Source: Chaenocephalus aceratus (Eukaryota; Chordata; Actinopteri; Perciformes; Channichthyidae). Taken from it: DNA of 64,000 nt. Below the pieces are notes generated by a model that saw only the letters and a list, made by a program, of their open reading frames with translations, was not told the DNA's origin and made no database searches. A program made the translations under genes and the position numbers. Positions 35,361 to 46,614 of this stretch are shown here, piece by piece. Numbering within the stretch: the first letter of the stretch is position 1; every line of letters begins with the position of its first letter. The stretch is taken from assembly GCA_023974075.1 (NCBI GenBank), contig CM043787.1:31281718-31345717 (forward strand), read 5' to 3'.

Positions 35361-36465
35361 ATAGATACGTTATTTTCCCCTGTGCAATTCTCCATTTACT
35401 CAACAATAACACATAATTATCCTTGTGTTTATTTATTTGTTTGATTAATAAACACAAGTTGGAGTCCGTCAGGACCGAGGGTCGGAGCAGCTCATTTGCT
35501 TTAGACCATTTTACACCCGGAAGTAAGTATTCTCTCCGCTTCGCTTGACAAACCCCGTGATAGTCCTCAAGCTCTGTGATTGGAGAGTGGGCAGAGCGTC
35601 GAACAGCACTTGAAATGGGATGGAACCACGGCAGACTGTCCAAAACTGGATTTGAACGGGTCCACCGCGTCCCCCCCTCCCCCACCCCGTCCCCAGAACT
35701 ACACATGCTGGCTATTCTGTTTCGCAACATGTTCTCTATCTATGGCACGTCTCTGCTGGGAGTTGTAGTTTTAAAAGACGTTTTCGTATTTCCCATAATA
35801 AGAAGTTGCCAGTATTAAACTGTGTACATCCCTGGAGGTTTAGGGGATAGGAAACACTCAAATTTAAAACATATAATTAATAAATGGGTGAAAATGGCTT
35901 GTGCCCATAATGGGCAGCATTAATATATATACCCACATGCCAGCTAAGGTCAGAAGAGCTTTATTTAACAGCTGGTCTTATGTCTGTGACCCCTCCTGTT
36001 GTTCATTGATGAGCCTGAAACATGCACTTGTCAAGGTTCAGAGGCACATTGTGCAAATATGGCAGTAGCCATCGACCATCTTAAGATAAGATATACTTTA
36101 TTGATCCCAAGTTGGTACATTTGCGTTACATCAGCATGTGTACAGTTGTAAATATGCAGTGGTGTTTATTTTTAAATCATTTAGTATTATCACACAAATT
36201 CTGTGTTTTATATTGAACAATTCTGTGTTCTTTATTTATTGATTGTTCAATACCTGACAAGGCCGGAGATTAAATATCTACATACATCTTATAAGAGTAT
36301 AATACATTATGTATAATATCCGTTAAAATAAGTGCTTCAACATAGTTAACATTGCTCGAGGTATGCACAAATATTGATAGATGTCTTGTAATGCACTACT
36401 GAGGAACCTGCGACCCAAGTTTTTCATTCAATGCAGAACTACACCATAGTTATGTAGGCCTATAT
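35361..36465. other. remainder of dispersed repeat and unassigned sequence
   Basis: Contains the continuation of the unclassified repeat (to about 35600) and, at 36083-36150, a minus-strand LINE-type tail (GATATACTTTATTGATCCC). No gene is recognised. Confidence 0.5.
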
Positions 36466-36960
36466 CAGGGGTCGGCAACCCGCGGCCCACGGGCCGCATG
36501 CGGCCCTTTAAGCCCTCTGCTCTGGCTCCCTTGAGCTTAGACAAAAGTAAGAAGGAAATAAAATAAAAGTATTTGTAGGACTATTTATATTTTGTTGCAT
36601 GGTTGAAAATGTTTCGTATCTTGTATTTTGAGGTGATACTGTGACACATAAATAAAAAACAATACGGTTTTAATTAGGTCAACTAAAATATGCGTCACAT
36701 CCTGCTACGGTCCCGCGCGAGCGCCTTTTCTTGGAGGCGAATAACCCCCGGCTCGATGAGCGAACTATGGATAAATCAAAGAAAAGTACCGGAGGAACAC
36801 AGGAATTAATTCTGCGTGGACAGAGTTATCTGCTTTCACAGGAAACGATGCTGGTTTACCGGTATGTTTGATATGTAGAGAGAAGTTGTCAACGGTGGTG
36901 CAGCCTTTACGTATCGAGGAACAACAAGGGAGAGGAAGCCAGCTGACGATCATAATTCAT
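36466..36960 (+). pseudogene. second hAT relic with BED-finger transposase N-terminus
   Basis: The left terminus CAGGGGTCGGCAACCCGCGG (36466) is typical of ZBED/GTF2I-repeat-related hAT elements. From the ATG at 36767, MDKSKKSTGGTQE is followed, after a frame change, by a segment resembling the N-terminus of hAT transposases, with the zinc-binding pair in VCLIC near 36865. It is stopped by frameshifts and has no recognisable right terminus, so only the 5' part of the element survives. Confidence 0.6.
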
Positions 36961-37161
36961 AATTCAATGGGGTATGTAATTTATTTCAGAAAACACTTTT
37001 TGTTATATTCCATGGAATGCTCTTAATGTCCCGATAGCAATGAATATATTAAATGCTTTGACAATAAATACATACAAAAATGTATCTGTGGAAGCCGTAG
37101 CGCTGTAAAAAGCACGACCAATCATCTGCCTCGGCCCGGCTAAAATAACTGGATGGCCTAC

Positions 37162-37559
37162 TATGGGGGTTATTCCCTATCTTTATTCAAGAGCGTGGTA
37201 TTTAAATTTGAGAGCATACTTTATGTATTTATTTCCCTCAAACTCTGTCCTCGCACTCAAATAGTGCCCTCACACTCAAATAGTGCCTGCTTGCACTTAG
37301 ATTTGCTCTGTTTGTGCTCAAACTGTACGCTTGCAATCAGATATATTGCTGCTCAGAATTATTCTGTGCGGGCTCGAAACTTTTTCTGCTCTCAGAATTA
37401 TTCTGTGCGCGCTCGAAACTTTGTGCAACAATCCTGTCAAAATCCCTCAACCAATAGGAGGCCAGGTGTCCTTGCGGGTGCGTTCGCTTTACTTATTACA
37501 GCGTCCCGTAAGGGCGGTTACTCTTTGGTTTATAAACTCCTGCCCTCCACGGCTTTATA
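37162..37559 (+). repeat. left inverted arm (outer part)
   Basis: Reverse-complement match to 49609-50006, with about a dozen differences by eye. It ends at ...GGCTTTATA, exactly where the THAP/YqaJ element begins. Confidence 0.85.
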
Positions 37560-37969
37560 GAGAGGCGAAGTCACGCCCATCTACTTCCAGCCCATGGGAC
37601 CCCGGAAGCGAAAAATTTACATTGAATTCAATGGAGAGAGAAAACGTATCTTTTGATCCCGTTTGAATTGTGCCACGAACTACACATATGATGTTTGTCA
37701 ATCTTAAACAATAAGTTCCATGTCAAAAAAGTCACATTTTGTCGTAAAACTGTTGAAATATAAGACTATGAAAAATACGCGACTACAAAGACTACAAATC
37801 CCAAATCCCATTCTGGCTCGCGTAAGTGATGTCACAGGCGATAATGCTCCAAGTGGTTGCGACTCGTAATTAAAGCGAAGAAGAAGAAGATCTTCATATG
37901 AGATCTTCATAACTGATTTATTCCCTCCAATAAATAAGAGATTGCTAAAAATAAATTCACTTTTACAAG

Positions 37970-38082
37970 ATGCCTGTGTGCTTTGTACCAGGTTGTAATC
38001 ACATAAGTGATCATACCACTTGCTCGTTCTATCGCTTCCCGTCTGATGAAAGGACCAGGAGTCGTTGGACCAAACATATCAG
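37970..38082 (+). pseudogene. THAP zinc-finger exon of the transposon
   Basis: Thirty-seven codons plus two bases starting MPVCFVPGCNHIS, then SFYRFPSDERTRSRWTKHI, ending at a GT donor. The Cys-X4-Cys start and FYRFP are diagnostic of the N-terminal half of THAP DNA-binding domains. The C-terminal half (Cys-X2-His) should be on a later exon, which I could not place. A second copy lies at 47460-47572. The exon itself is intact, but downstream exons are degraded. Confidence 0.85.
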
Positions 38083-39189
38083 GTAATACCATAGACTGTA
38101 TATATAAAGGGTAATACACATGTTTTGCATGGAACATAGTCAAGCTAGCTACATAGCTAGTAGCGAGCACGTTAGTTAGCATCACATTACTTAGCCTTGT
38201 CATTTGTATTAGCCTTAACATGAAGTGAACCCAAATGTTAAACAGTAAGAGTAGTCATGATGGTAAGTATTTTGTGAAACATTTGAAGAGGAGCCTATCG
38301 CCCCCTCCACCAGGTGCTAAGGGGGCGGGAGGTAGGCTAACGGCACATTAGCATCTGCGATCTTTTCTACTTAATGCGATCTGCTCAAATGGTTATAACA
38401 TTGAACATTAAAAGATCAGGTAGTTCAGGGAGAGTCGAAGGAAGGCAGGCAGGCAGCTTTGCATGACATTTATTTATTTATTTATTTATAGAAGGACCAT
38501 GCATACAAAAACATTAATCTCAGCAAAGAGAAGAGATGCAATATGCCAGATTATAGCTAATAGCTAATTTCCATCTGTGGTCCATTCTTCTGGACGTGTT
38601 TCATTGTGATGATAGTGAGTCAATCTGTTTGTTGGAAAGACAGTAGTTGAGTGATTACTGATAGAACATTATTAAAAGAGATAATTATTAAAAGTGTTGT
38701 TACTTTAAAGTGTTGTTACTGACCTTTTTCTCTTTTATTTCCTTTCCCTCACCTGTAACTGCTGAGACCCTGAGGAACATGCACACTGACCTGCTCTGGC
38801 AACCTGATTTCCACTGTACGTAATAGTATTTGGTTATGGTATATTATTTATATACATCAAAGGCACAATGCACCCCCCAGAGACACACATGTATTGAGTG
38901 TGATAATTTGCATAGGTCAAGTGAAATCATCTTTACACACTAGAAAACTGTAGGAGCGGCAACTTGTTTTGAAATTGAATTTTTAATATCCGATAATAAA
39001 TTTGATCTGTTTTCTTTATTCTTCTCTCTTCCCAGCTCCATCCATCACCATGCTCTGTTCCTGCAGGTCCTGCTTGCTAATCAATGCTTTATTTTTTTAC
39101 ACAATTACAAACAAAGTCAATGTATTGTATGACATGAAGTTGTGCTTCATTCGGAGTCAATAATAAATTCATTCTGCCTTCAACTGCAC
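38083..39189. other. interior of the transposon, no clear exon
   Basis: The part after the THAP exon should hold later transposase exons. I see only short open stretches without convincing motifs, and a TTTA repeat at 38467-38490. Confidence 0.45.
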
Positions 39190-39238
39190 AATGATTGTGG
39201 ACTGCACCGACATCCATGTAGCTGCCCCCCCAGTAAGA
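39190..39238 (+). pseudogene. possible DDE transposase fragment
   Basis: MIVDCTDIHVAAPP resembles the first catalytic-Asp motif (D-C-T-E/D) of IS5/DDE_Tnp_4-type transposases. It is only about 15 residues long, so the assignment is tentative. It lies where the transposase gene of the surrounding element should be. Confidence 0.35.
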
Positions 39239-39242
39239 TGAA

Positions 39243-39378
39243 CCAAGCAAAGAGGGTCGCGATCATGCCCAAGGACATACATCTCTGCATCCGCGAGAGA
39301 GGGCTTAAACTGACCTGAGACCAGCACACCCAAACACAACGGCTCTTTTAAGAGCCACCTACAGTTTCAAAGAGTTGC
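39243..39378 (+). pseudogene. histone H3 3'-end fragment with stem-loop
   Basis: The sequence AAGAGGGTCGCGATCATGCC, then CAAGGACAT, reads like the H3 C-terminus KRVAIMPKDI. It is followed by GAGAGAGGGCTTAAACTGAC, in which one base is missing relative to the usual H3 ending, so the frame is lost just before the stop. Downstream is the replication-dependent histone 3' stem-loop GGCTCTTTTAAGAGCC (39341-39356), followed by ACC, and then CAAAGAGTTG (39368), like the purine-rich histone downstream element. It is a 5'-truncated pseudogene copy inside the transposon. Confidence 0.8.
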
Positions 39379-40104
39379 AATCCTACGTTATTATAATTAT
39401 TAAACTGGTGCATGTATCACTTAGTTTACTGAACCATGATGAATGAAAGAAATGAGTGAGGTAGTGGTTTAAAGAAGTTACAAAGACATTAATATATGAG
39501 TAACAGGTCAGTGTAAACACAAGCTTCTGTCAATTATGGATCACTCAAACTATTTATATAAAAATATGTAATAAAGTTCTAAAACAAGTATTCGGTATAT
39601 TCCTCGATAGCTTTTGGAGAAGGTTGTTTTTAAGTTTACTAAAATCTATCGTTTCAACTGTTTCACTTTATAAAAAGGAACAGGTGAGTAGAGCATCATT
39701 GAGTTTCTTATTCTGTCAGTAAATTATCCAAATGAAATGTTTTTCATTATTTTATTCAACCCTAAACAAATTGATTGTACCTTTTTAATAATGACCTTAC
39801 ATGGTCGCCAAAGTTAAATTAACTTCAGAAAATCAAATCTGTTCTGAGAAAAAACTAATAAATGTTTAAAGATAGGAACTTGCCATCCCACTGAAAAACA
39901 GTCCGTAGAGATTTAAAGGCGTAGTTGTAGTTCAGTCCAACGTTTCATTTGGATTCATTTCTCCAACAGTCAACTATTTTCATAAAGAATATATATATTT
40001 TTCAAAGTCAACTTTATTGTCAATCTTACTCAGTTTGTGTTTATAGACAGAGAGATCAAAAATACTTTTAAATCAAATAAAATTATACAATTTACAGATA
40101 TGTA

Positions 40105-40134
40105 TACAAATATATATATATATATATATATATC
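40105..40134. repeat. (TA)n microsatellite
   Basis: An AT dinucleotide run directly beyond the truncated end of the YqaJ gene. Confidence 0.9.
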
Positions 40135-41068
40135 CTATATAATGATGGTGGACACTTCACCTCCAGCAGGGCAGATGGCTGCACAAGTCCATCGGGGGAT
40201 GCTCCCAAAACACCGACTCACTCACAAAGAGACCAGACTCGAACACTGTCTCCTGATAGGCCTGCACAAAAGCCTTCACCTCTTCGGCCTCGTTTACAAC
40301 CCCCCAGTTGACAGCCATGACTCCGTCCAAGTTGTAGCCCCCGAGCACCCTCTTCATGAGGGACGCGCATGGAGTGGATGAAAGTCCCGACCGCAGCACA
40401 GCACCAAACTTGCTGGCTGTCAACCTGCCCCGCCTGTGTAACTGCCAGAGGATTTGTCCGCTGTCCTCCGGTGGCTATCTGGATGGCAGCTTGCTGGTCT
40501 CTGCTCAGTCGCATTGAGGCAATAATTGCCTCAAGCCCCCGACCCCCATGCCCCTTCACCAGCTCCGGCACGGTGACAATGGCCTGATGTTGAGGCCGCG
40601 GCTCTGGCTCAGGTGACAAAAGCCATGCCATGCCACACTGTGCGCCCCTCAGTGCAGACCTGAACCAGTCTACATCCTGAGTGGCGATGTCTCAGTGGGT
40701 TGTATGTCTCCTCTCACTGTTGGTAAAGTTGAGACACCGGCTGGACTACTTTGGAAGTGCCAGGCTTCCTCCACTGGCACTCAACATCTGTGGAGCTGAT
40801 CTGCCACATGGCACATATTGCCAATAGTGCAGCGTGGCTGCATTTGTACATCCCCCGTGCACAATCACAGACAGCGCTCTGCATCGCGCCATCGTCTCCC
40901 ATGCAGATCTGTACAAATAAAGTAAGTACCATGTTTGTTAGCATGCTATAATAGATTGAATGAGCAATAATACAAGGATGGTCCGGATCTGGGGGTGGGA
41001 GGGGTTATTTTTCCATAGTTTTGTCTGATTGTTGTTGTTGTTTGTTTTTTCTGTATTTTTTGTAATGT

Positions 41069-41458
41069 GTGTTGCATCTTAAACTGCTGGCTAAAAATAA
41101 ACATAACTACGGTAGGATTGTTATTCACGTCGGTGGTAATGATGTTCGTTTACGCCAATCAGAATGCACCAAACTTAATGTAGAGTCGGTGTGTAGTTAT
41201 GCTAAAACAATGTCGGACACCGTAATCTTCTCTGGTCCCCTCCCCAATCTGATCAATGATGACATGTATAGCCGCATGTCATCATTTCAGCGCTGGTTGT
41301 CTTGGTGGTGCCCAGCAAACAATGTGGGCTTCGTAAATAATTGGACAGCCTTCTGGGGAAAACCTGGTCTGATTAAGAGAGACGGCATTCACCCTACTTT
41401 GAAAGGTGCAGATCTCATTTCGGCAAACATTTCAGGGCTTTGTGGACGTAATCCATGA
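41069..41458 (+). pseudogene. LINE ORF1 C-terminal SGNH/esterase domain
   Basis: IVIHVGGNDVRLRQSE carries the GND block, and LIKRDGIHPTLKGADL the D-X-X-H block, of the SGNH-hydrolase fold found in ORF1 of CR1/L2-group LINEs. The N-terminal nucleophile region is missing because the element is truncated at about 41090. The first codons to about 41095 are probably flank. Confidence 0.75.
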
Positions 41459-41572
41459 CAAACTGGAGTTGAGACCAGGAGGCAGAGTCGCAGTCTTACA
41501 CGCTTCTCTGCGCTCTCTCCTAGGCAGTCACCCATAGGAATCCCGAACCCAATAAAATACCCAATATTAGCG

Positions 41573-43582
41573 GTGTGTGTGTCTGCCCAAGGACAATTTA
41601 AGGTAAAACCTAATAGAGGTGTCATACATAATAACCTAATAAAAGTAAATGTAACAACTACTACAGTGCAACAAAACAGGAAGATTAAATGTGGTCTCTT
41701 AAACATAAGATCTCTAGCATCTAAAGCAATATTGGTAAATGATTTAATATCAGATTATAATATTGATATATGCTGTCTCACTGAAACTTGGTTGAGACAT
41801 GAAGAATATGTCAGCATAAATGAGGCCACTCCACCCAGCCATGTCAACACTCATATTGCTCGAGGCACGGGCCGAGGAGGTGGAGTTGCAGCAATCTTTG
41901 ACTCAAGTTTACTTATCAATACTAAACCAAAATGTAATTATACCTCTTTTGAAAGCCTCGTTTTTAGTCTTACGCATCCGACCTGGAAAACTTTGCAGCC
42001 AATCTTATTTGTTACAGTGTATCGTGCACCAGGTCCTTATTCAGAATTCTTATCAGAATTCTCTGAGTTTTTATCAACTTTGGTTCTTAAAACAGACAAA
42101 GTAATTATCGTAGGTGACTTTAATATTTATGTTGACGATGATAAAAATAGCCTTACTGTTGCATTTAATTCTATATTAGATTCTGTTGGTTTCTGTCAGA
42201 GTGTAAATAAACCAACCCACTGTTATAATCACACTCTCGACCTTGTTCTGACTTATGGTATTGAAATTGAGCAACTATTAGTCGAACCGCATAATCCTGC
42301 TTTATCCGACCATTTCTTAGTAACTTTTGAAGTACTGTTACTAGACTACAAAGCATTAGTCAAAAGCTTTTGTAGCAGAAACCTATCTGTTAGTGCTATA
42401 GCCACATTTAAGGAAGAGATTCCACCAATACTTAACTCGATAGCATGTCTGCATGTAGGGGAGGAAACTTATACAAAATGTACACCACCCCAAATTGATC
42501 ATGTTGTTGATAGTGCTATAGATGCGCTGCGAATAAAATTAGACTCTGTTGCTCCTTTGAAAAAGAAGAAAATAAAACAACATAGATTAGCTCCATGGCA
42601 TAATGCCGAAACCCGCAAAATAAAGCAAAAGTCTAGACAACTTGAAAGGATATGGCGTTCCACTAAACTTGAAGAATCTCATTTAATTTGGCATATTACT
42701 CTCAATGAATATAAGAAAGCACTGCGTAAAACGAGAGCAGCATACTACTCTTCATTAATAGATGAGAATAAGAATAATGCAAGATTTCTTTTCAGCACTG
42801 TAGCCAGGCTGACAGAGAGCCACAGCTCCATTGAGCCTTCTATTCCCATAGCACTCAGTAGTAGCTCCAAGACCGAAGCCATTATAGTTGGCACCCCACA
42901 CCAGGTTCGGTCATCCACCATCACCACCATCACCTTCTCCGGCCAGGACATTACCCTCTCCTCAATAGTCACCAACCTGGGTGTTAAAATGGACGCCCAT
43001 CTGACCTTTGAGCCCCACATTAAACAGCTGTGCAAGAACTCCTTTTACCACCTCAGGAACATCGCCAAACTCCGCCCCACACTCACTCTGTCTGATGCCG
43101 AAAAGCTGGTCCATGCCTTTGTCTCCTCCAGGCTGGACTACTGCAATGCACTCCTCATCGGGATCCCTAACAAAAGCATCCAGAAGCTCCAATACATCCA
43201 GAACAGCGCTGCTAGGATCCTGATGAGGGTGCGCAAATATGATCACATCACCCCCATCCTTAAAGCACTACACTGGCTCCCCGTGGAACTGAGGATCGAA
43301 TTCAAGGTCTCCGTCCTCACCCACCAGTGTGTCCATGGAACTGCCCCTCCCTACCTCAAGGAACTCCTCACCCCCCTTACCTCCTTGCGGACCACCCGTT
43401 CCAGCAACTCCAATTTCCTCAAACCCCCCAGGACTAAGCTCCGTACTATGGGAGACCGGGCCTTCTGCTCGGCTGCTCCCAGCCTGTGGAATGCTCTCCC
43501 CGACCAAATGAGAGCACCACAGACCGTGGAGGCTTTTAAAAAAGGCCTCAAAACCCATCTCTTCAAAAGAGCCTTTGCCTAG
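41573..43582 (+). CDS. chimeric LINE ORF: endonuclease fused to a different LINE's RT C-terminus (669 aa)
   Basis: Residues ~40-250 are an APE-type endonuclease (CGLLNIRSLASK, CCLTETWL, VGDFNIYVD, SDHFLV). Residues ~250-430 are the linker before RT. At about residue 430 (near 42863) the frame passes without a stop into the RT C-terminal region of another LINE (KTEAIIVGTP, LRNIAKLRPTLTLSDAEKLV, FVSSRLDYCNALL, APSLWNALPDQMR) and ends at its natural stop. Base composition changes sharply from AT-rich to GC-rich at the joint. The RT catalytic core is absent, so it cannot be a working polymerase. Confidence 0.88.
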   Translation: MCVSAQGQFKVKPNRGVIHNNLIKVNVTTTTVQQNRKIKCGLLNIRSLASKAILVNDLISDYNIDICCLTETWLRHEEYVSINEATPPSHVNTHIARGTGRGGGVAAIFDSSLLINTKPKCNYTSFESLVFSLTHPTWKTLQPILFVTVYRAPGPYSEFLSEFSEFLSTLVLKTDKVIIVGDFNIYVDDDKNSLTVAFNSILDSVGFCQSVNKPTHCYNHTLDLVLTYGIEIEQLLVEPHNPALSDHFLVTFEVLLLDYKALVKSFCSRNLSVSAIATFKEEIPPILNSIACLHVGEETYTKCTPPQIDHVVDSAIDALRIKLDSVAPLKKKKIKQHRLAPWHNAETRKIKQKSRQLERIWRSTKLEESHLIWHITLNEYKKALRKTRAAYYSSLIDENKNNARFLFSTVARLTESHSSIEPSIPIALSSSSKTEAIIVGTPHQVRSSTITTITFSGQDITLSSIVTNLGVKMDAHLTFEPHIKQLCKNSFYHLRNIAKLRPTLTLSDAEKLVHAFVSSRLDYCNALLIGIPNKSIQKLQYIQNSAARILMRVRKYDHITPILKALHWLPVELRIEFKVSVLTHQCVHGTAPPYLKELLTPLTSLRTTRSSNSNFLKPPRTKLRTMGDRAFCSAAPSLWNALPDQMRAPQTVEAFKKGLKTHLFKRAFA

Positions 43583-43746
43583 ACATTTTTTATCACCCTT
43601 TTATTTTTATTTTTATTTATTTTTATTTATTTTATTGCTTTTTAATTAATTCTACCGTATTGTGTAATGTTTATTTATACTGTTCATGCTCACTACTTGT
43701 AGCACTTCGGGATTTGCATTCAAATATGAAGTGCTTTATAAATGGA

Positions 43747-43777
<31 letters not shown>
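42863..43777 (+). mobile_element. nested 5'-truncated LINE (~0.9 kb)
   Basis: Starts inside the RT domain at ...CCAAGACCGAAGCC and carries the RT C-terminus, a stop at 43582 and a short 3' UTR with GTGCTTTATAAATGGAACTC. It ends in an ATT trinucleotide run (43751-43777), the usual tail of L2/Rex-like LINEs. The host LINE resumes directly with AATGATTTTATG, in the frame it had before the insertion. Confidence 0.85.
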
Positions 43778-43781
<4 letters not shown>

Positions 43782-44233
43782 ATTTTATGTGCTTTTTTAA
43801 TGATAAAATTGTTACTCTTAGAAACAAAATTAATGACCTCTTGCCTTCGACCAGTATAGTGTTATCAACAGCTCCCGGAAACGTAAGTTCTAATATTACA
43901 CTAGATAGTAAACTAGAATGCTTTTCAGCCATTAACCTTGAACAATTACATTCAATGATTCTCTCTTCTAAACCATCAACGTGCATGTTAGACCCAATTC
44001 CAACTAACCTGTTGAAGGAAGTTTTTCCATTAATTAGCACTTCTTTATTAAATATTATGAATATGTCTTTATTATCAGGCTATGTTCCACAATCATTCAA
44101 AGTAGCAGTGATAAAACCGCTTCTTAAAAAGCACAACCTCGATCCAGAGGTTTTAGCCAACTATAGACCTATTTCTAATCTTCCGTTCCTCTCAAAAATT
44201 CTTGAGAAAGCGGTCGCAAAACAGTTTGTGTGA
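43778..44233 (+). pseudogene. host LINE RT, N-terminal part
   Basis: Resumes the interrupted ORF with NDFMCFFNDKIVTLRNKI, then DPIPTNLLKEVFP, PQSFKVAVIKPLLKK and [17 protein letters not shown] (RT motifs 0-2). A stop follows at 44231 because of an extra T near 44224. Confidence 0.85.
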
Positions 44234-45269
44234 TTACTTAAAAAACAATGATTTATTTGAAGATTTTCAGTCTGGCTTTAGAACACATCATAGCACAGAG
44301 ACAGCTCTGGTTAAAGTCACAAATGATATTCTAATAGCCTCAGACAACGGACTTGTCTCTATTCTTGTTTTGCTCGATCTCAGTGCTGCATTTGATACTA
44401 TCGACCATGATATCCTATTGCAAAGACTAGAGCACTTAGTTGGCATACAGGGAACTGCTTTAGGCTGGTTTAGGTCCTATCTATCTGAACGCTCTCAGTT
44501 TGTACGTGTTAACGATGAATCTTCCACGCAAACCAAAGTTAGCCATGGAGTGCCACAGGGCTCAGTGCTCGGACCTATTTTGTTCACATTATATATGCTT
44601 CCGTTAGGCAATATTATAAGGAATCATTCTGTAAACTTTCATTGTTATGCGGATGATACTCAACTATATTTATCAATCAAGCCTGATGAAATTAATCATC
44701 TAAATAAAATGCAAGACTGCCTTAAGGACTTAAAAACGTGGATGACCTTAAACTTTTTGATGTTAAACACGACCAAAACTGAAGTTATTGTACTTGGCCC
44801 GAAGAATCTACGAAACAAATTATCTAAAGATATACTAACTATGGATGGCATTAATTTGGCCTCCAGTGAGACTGTAAGGAATCTTGGTGTTATATTTGAT
44901 CAGGATTTATCCTTTAACGCCCACATAAAATCAATTTCAAGGACCGCCTACTTCCATCTACGTAACATTGCAAAAATCAGGCATATCTTGCATCAAAACG
45001 ATGCAGAGAAACTAGTCCATGCATTTGTTACTTCTAGGCTGGATTATTGTAACTCTTTATTATCAGGGAGTACCAAGAAGTCAATCAAGTCGCTTCAGCT
45101 GATTCAAAATGCTGCGGCTCGTGTACTAACCAGAGTTAGGAGAAGGGACCACATTACTCCTGTTCTGGCTGCCTTACACTGGCTCCCTATAGAACACAGG
45201 ATAGAATTTAAAATTCTTCTTCTCGCCTACAAAGCCCTTAATGGGCAGGCGCCATCTTACCTTAAATAA
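44202..45269 (+). pseudogene. host LINE RT, catalytic part
   Basis: RT palm motifs: [31 protein letters not shown] and the catalytic YADD (near 44646). Then come [13 protein letters not shown] and the thumb/C-terminal block [11 protein letters not shown]. It ends at a TAA (45267) inside the conserved C-terminus. The same frame continues open from 45270 to 45488 (GARAFSYQAPHLWNQLPV), so this is a nonsense mutation. Confidence 0.87.
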
Positions 45270-46095
45270 CTCATTATACCCTACTGTCCTACTAGGGCAT
45301 TGCGTTCCAAGAATGCAGGGTTGTTGGTTGTTCCTAGAATCTCTAAAAGTACAATGGGAGCCAGAGCCTTTTCTTATCAAGCTCCACATTTGTGGAATCA
45401 GCTCCCAGTTTGTGTTCGGGCGGCAGACACCCTATCCGTTTTTAAGAGTGCGCTTAAGACCTTCCTTTTTGATAAAGCTTATAGTTAGGGCTGATTAGAT
45501 TCAGCCCCTAGTTTTGCTGATATAGGCTTAGTTTGTCGGGGGACATCTTACTTCTTCCTTCTCTCTGTCTATACCCGTGTACTCTCATGTTCCGATTAAC
45601 CCAGCTTCCCCAAATGTCTTTCTTTTTGGTGTCTATATACGCTGGGATCCGGAGTCATGGATGATCCTGCGGTCCTGTGTCCTGGATCGCGAGCGCTGGA
45701 TCTTGAGTCGTGGCTGTGGTCCTGGATCATAGGTCCTGGATGGATATCCTCGTGGATTCATCTTCCTATTATACACACATGCATTTCCAAACATTTGGAC
45801 TACCTATGTTGCAAATGTATTATCTTTTCAATTTACACACGGCATCTATTGCACGTCTGTCCGTCCTGGGAGAGGGATCCCTCCTCTGCTGCTCTCCCTG
45901 AGGTTTCTCCCATTTTTCCCTTTAAACTGGGTTTTCTTTGGAAGTTTTTCCTTGTACGATGTGAGGGTCTAAGGACAGAGGGTGTCGTATTGTCATACTG
46001 ATATTCTGTACACACTGTGAAGACCACTGAGACAAATGTAACATTTGTGATATTGGGCTATATAAATAAACATTGATTGAAATAAACATTGATTG

Positions 46096-46614
46096 TTGTA
46101 CTGGTTGTGATTGTACATTGTATTTTTCTAAATGTGTATGAATACATTTTTGAAAAACATTTGATCAACAATAAAAAAGGATTTGGTCAGGATCTAGACT
46201 CAGTGTGTAGTTTATTAAATAATCAATGCTCTCTACATTAGGAAAACACATACCAGTGTACCCGAGGGAGTCACACACAGCTGTGCCTAGATAACCAAAC
46301 AAATTGACAAGATAACCAAAACCCTTGAATCTACACACAGCAAATAAACTCAAATGATACAACGAGATGTAAAAGGAGATCACACATACAGTATAGTCGA
46401 TATAAAACTGGCCGCTTCAATCTGAAGAGCAACTAAAACAAAACACGGGAGTTTACCTTGTTCTTGTGAACACTAATGTTATCCACAGCATACACAGAGA
46501 CCACGAATTTCTTAAGGAGAAAACTAGTTACTGAAACAAAACACGTTAGTGTACCTTGTTAGCTAATGTTAGCTAGCTGACATTAACGTTACACATTGCA
46601 CTCATATTACTCAC
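46096..46614. other. transposon interior right of the LINE
   Basis: The intron of the SWIM/YqaJ gene resumes here. From about 46345 it is nearly identical to 47985 onward in the adjacent short element. Confidence 0.6.

Larger units (their letters stand above)
41090..46095 (+). mobile_element. L2-like LINE, 5'-truncated, with a second LINE nested in it
   Basis: Non-LTR retrotransposon with an ORF1-type esterase remnant (41096-41458), an APE endonuclease (41690-42340), and a reverse transcriptase resuming after the nested insertion (43778-45490). A 3' UTR of about 600 bp ends in the repeated tail AATAAACATTGATTG (twice, 46065-46095). It lies in the intron of the SWIM/YqaJ gene. Lesions are a one-base insertion near 44224 and a TAA nonsense codon at 45267. 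Its 3' UTR matches the fragment at 12925-13195. Confidence 0.88.
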
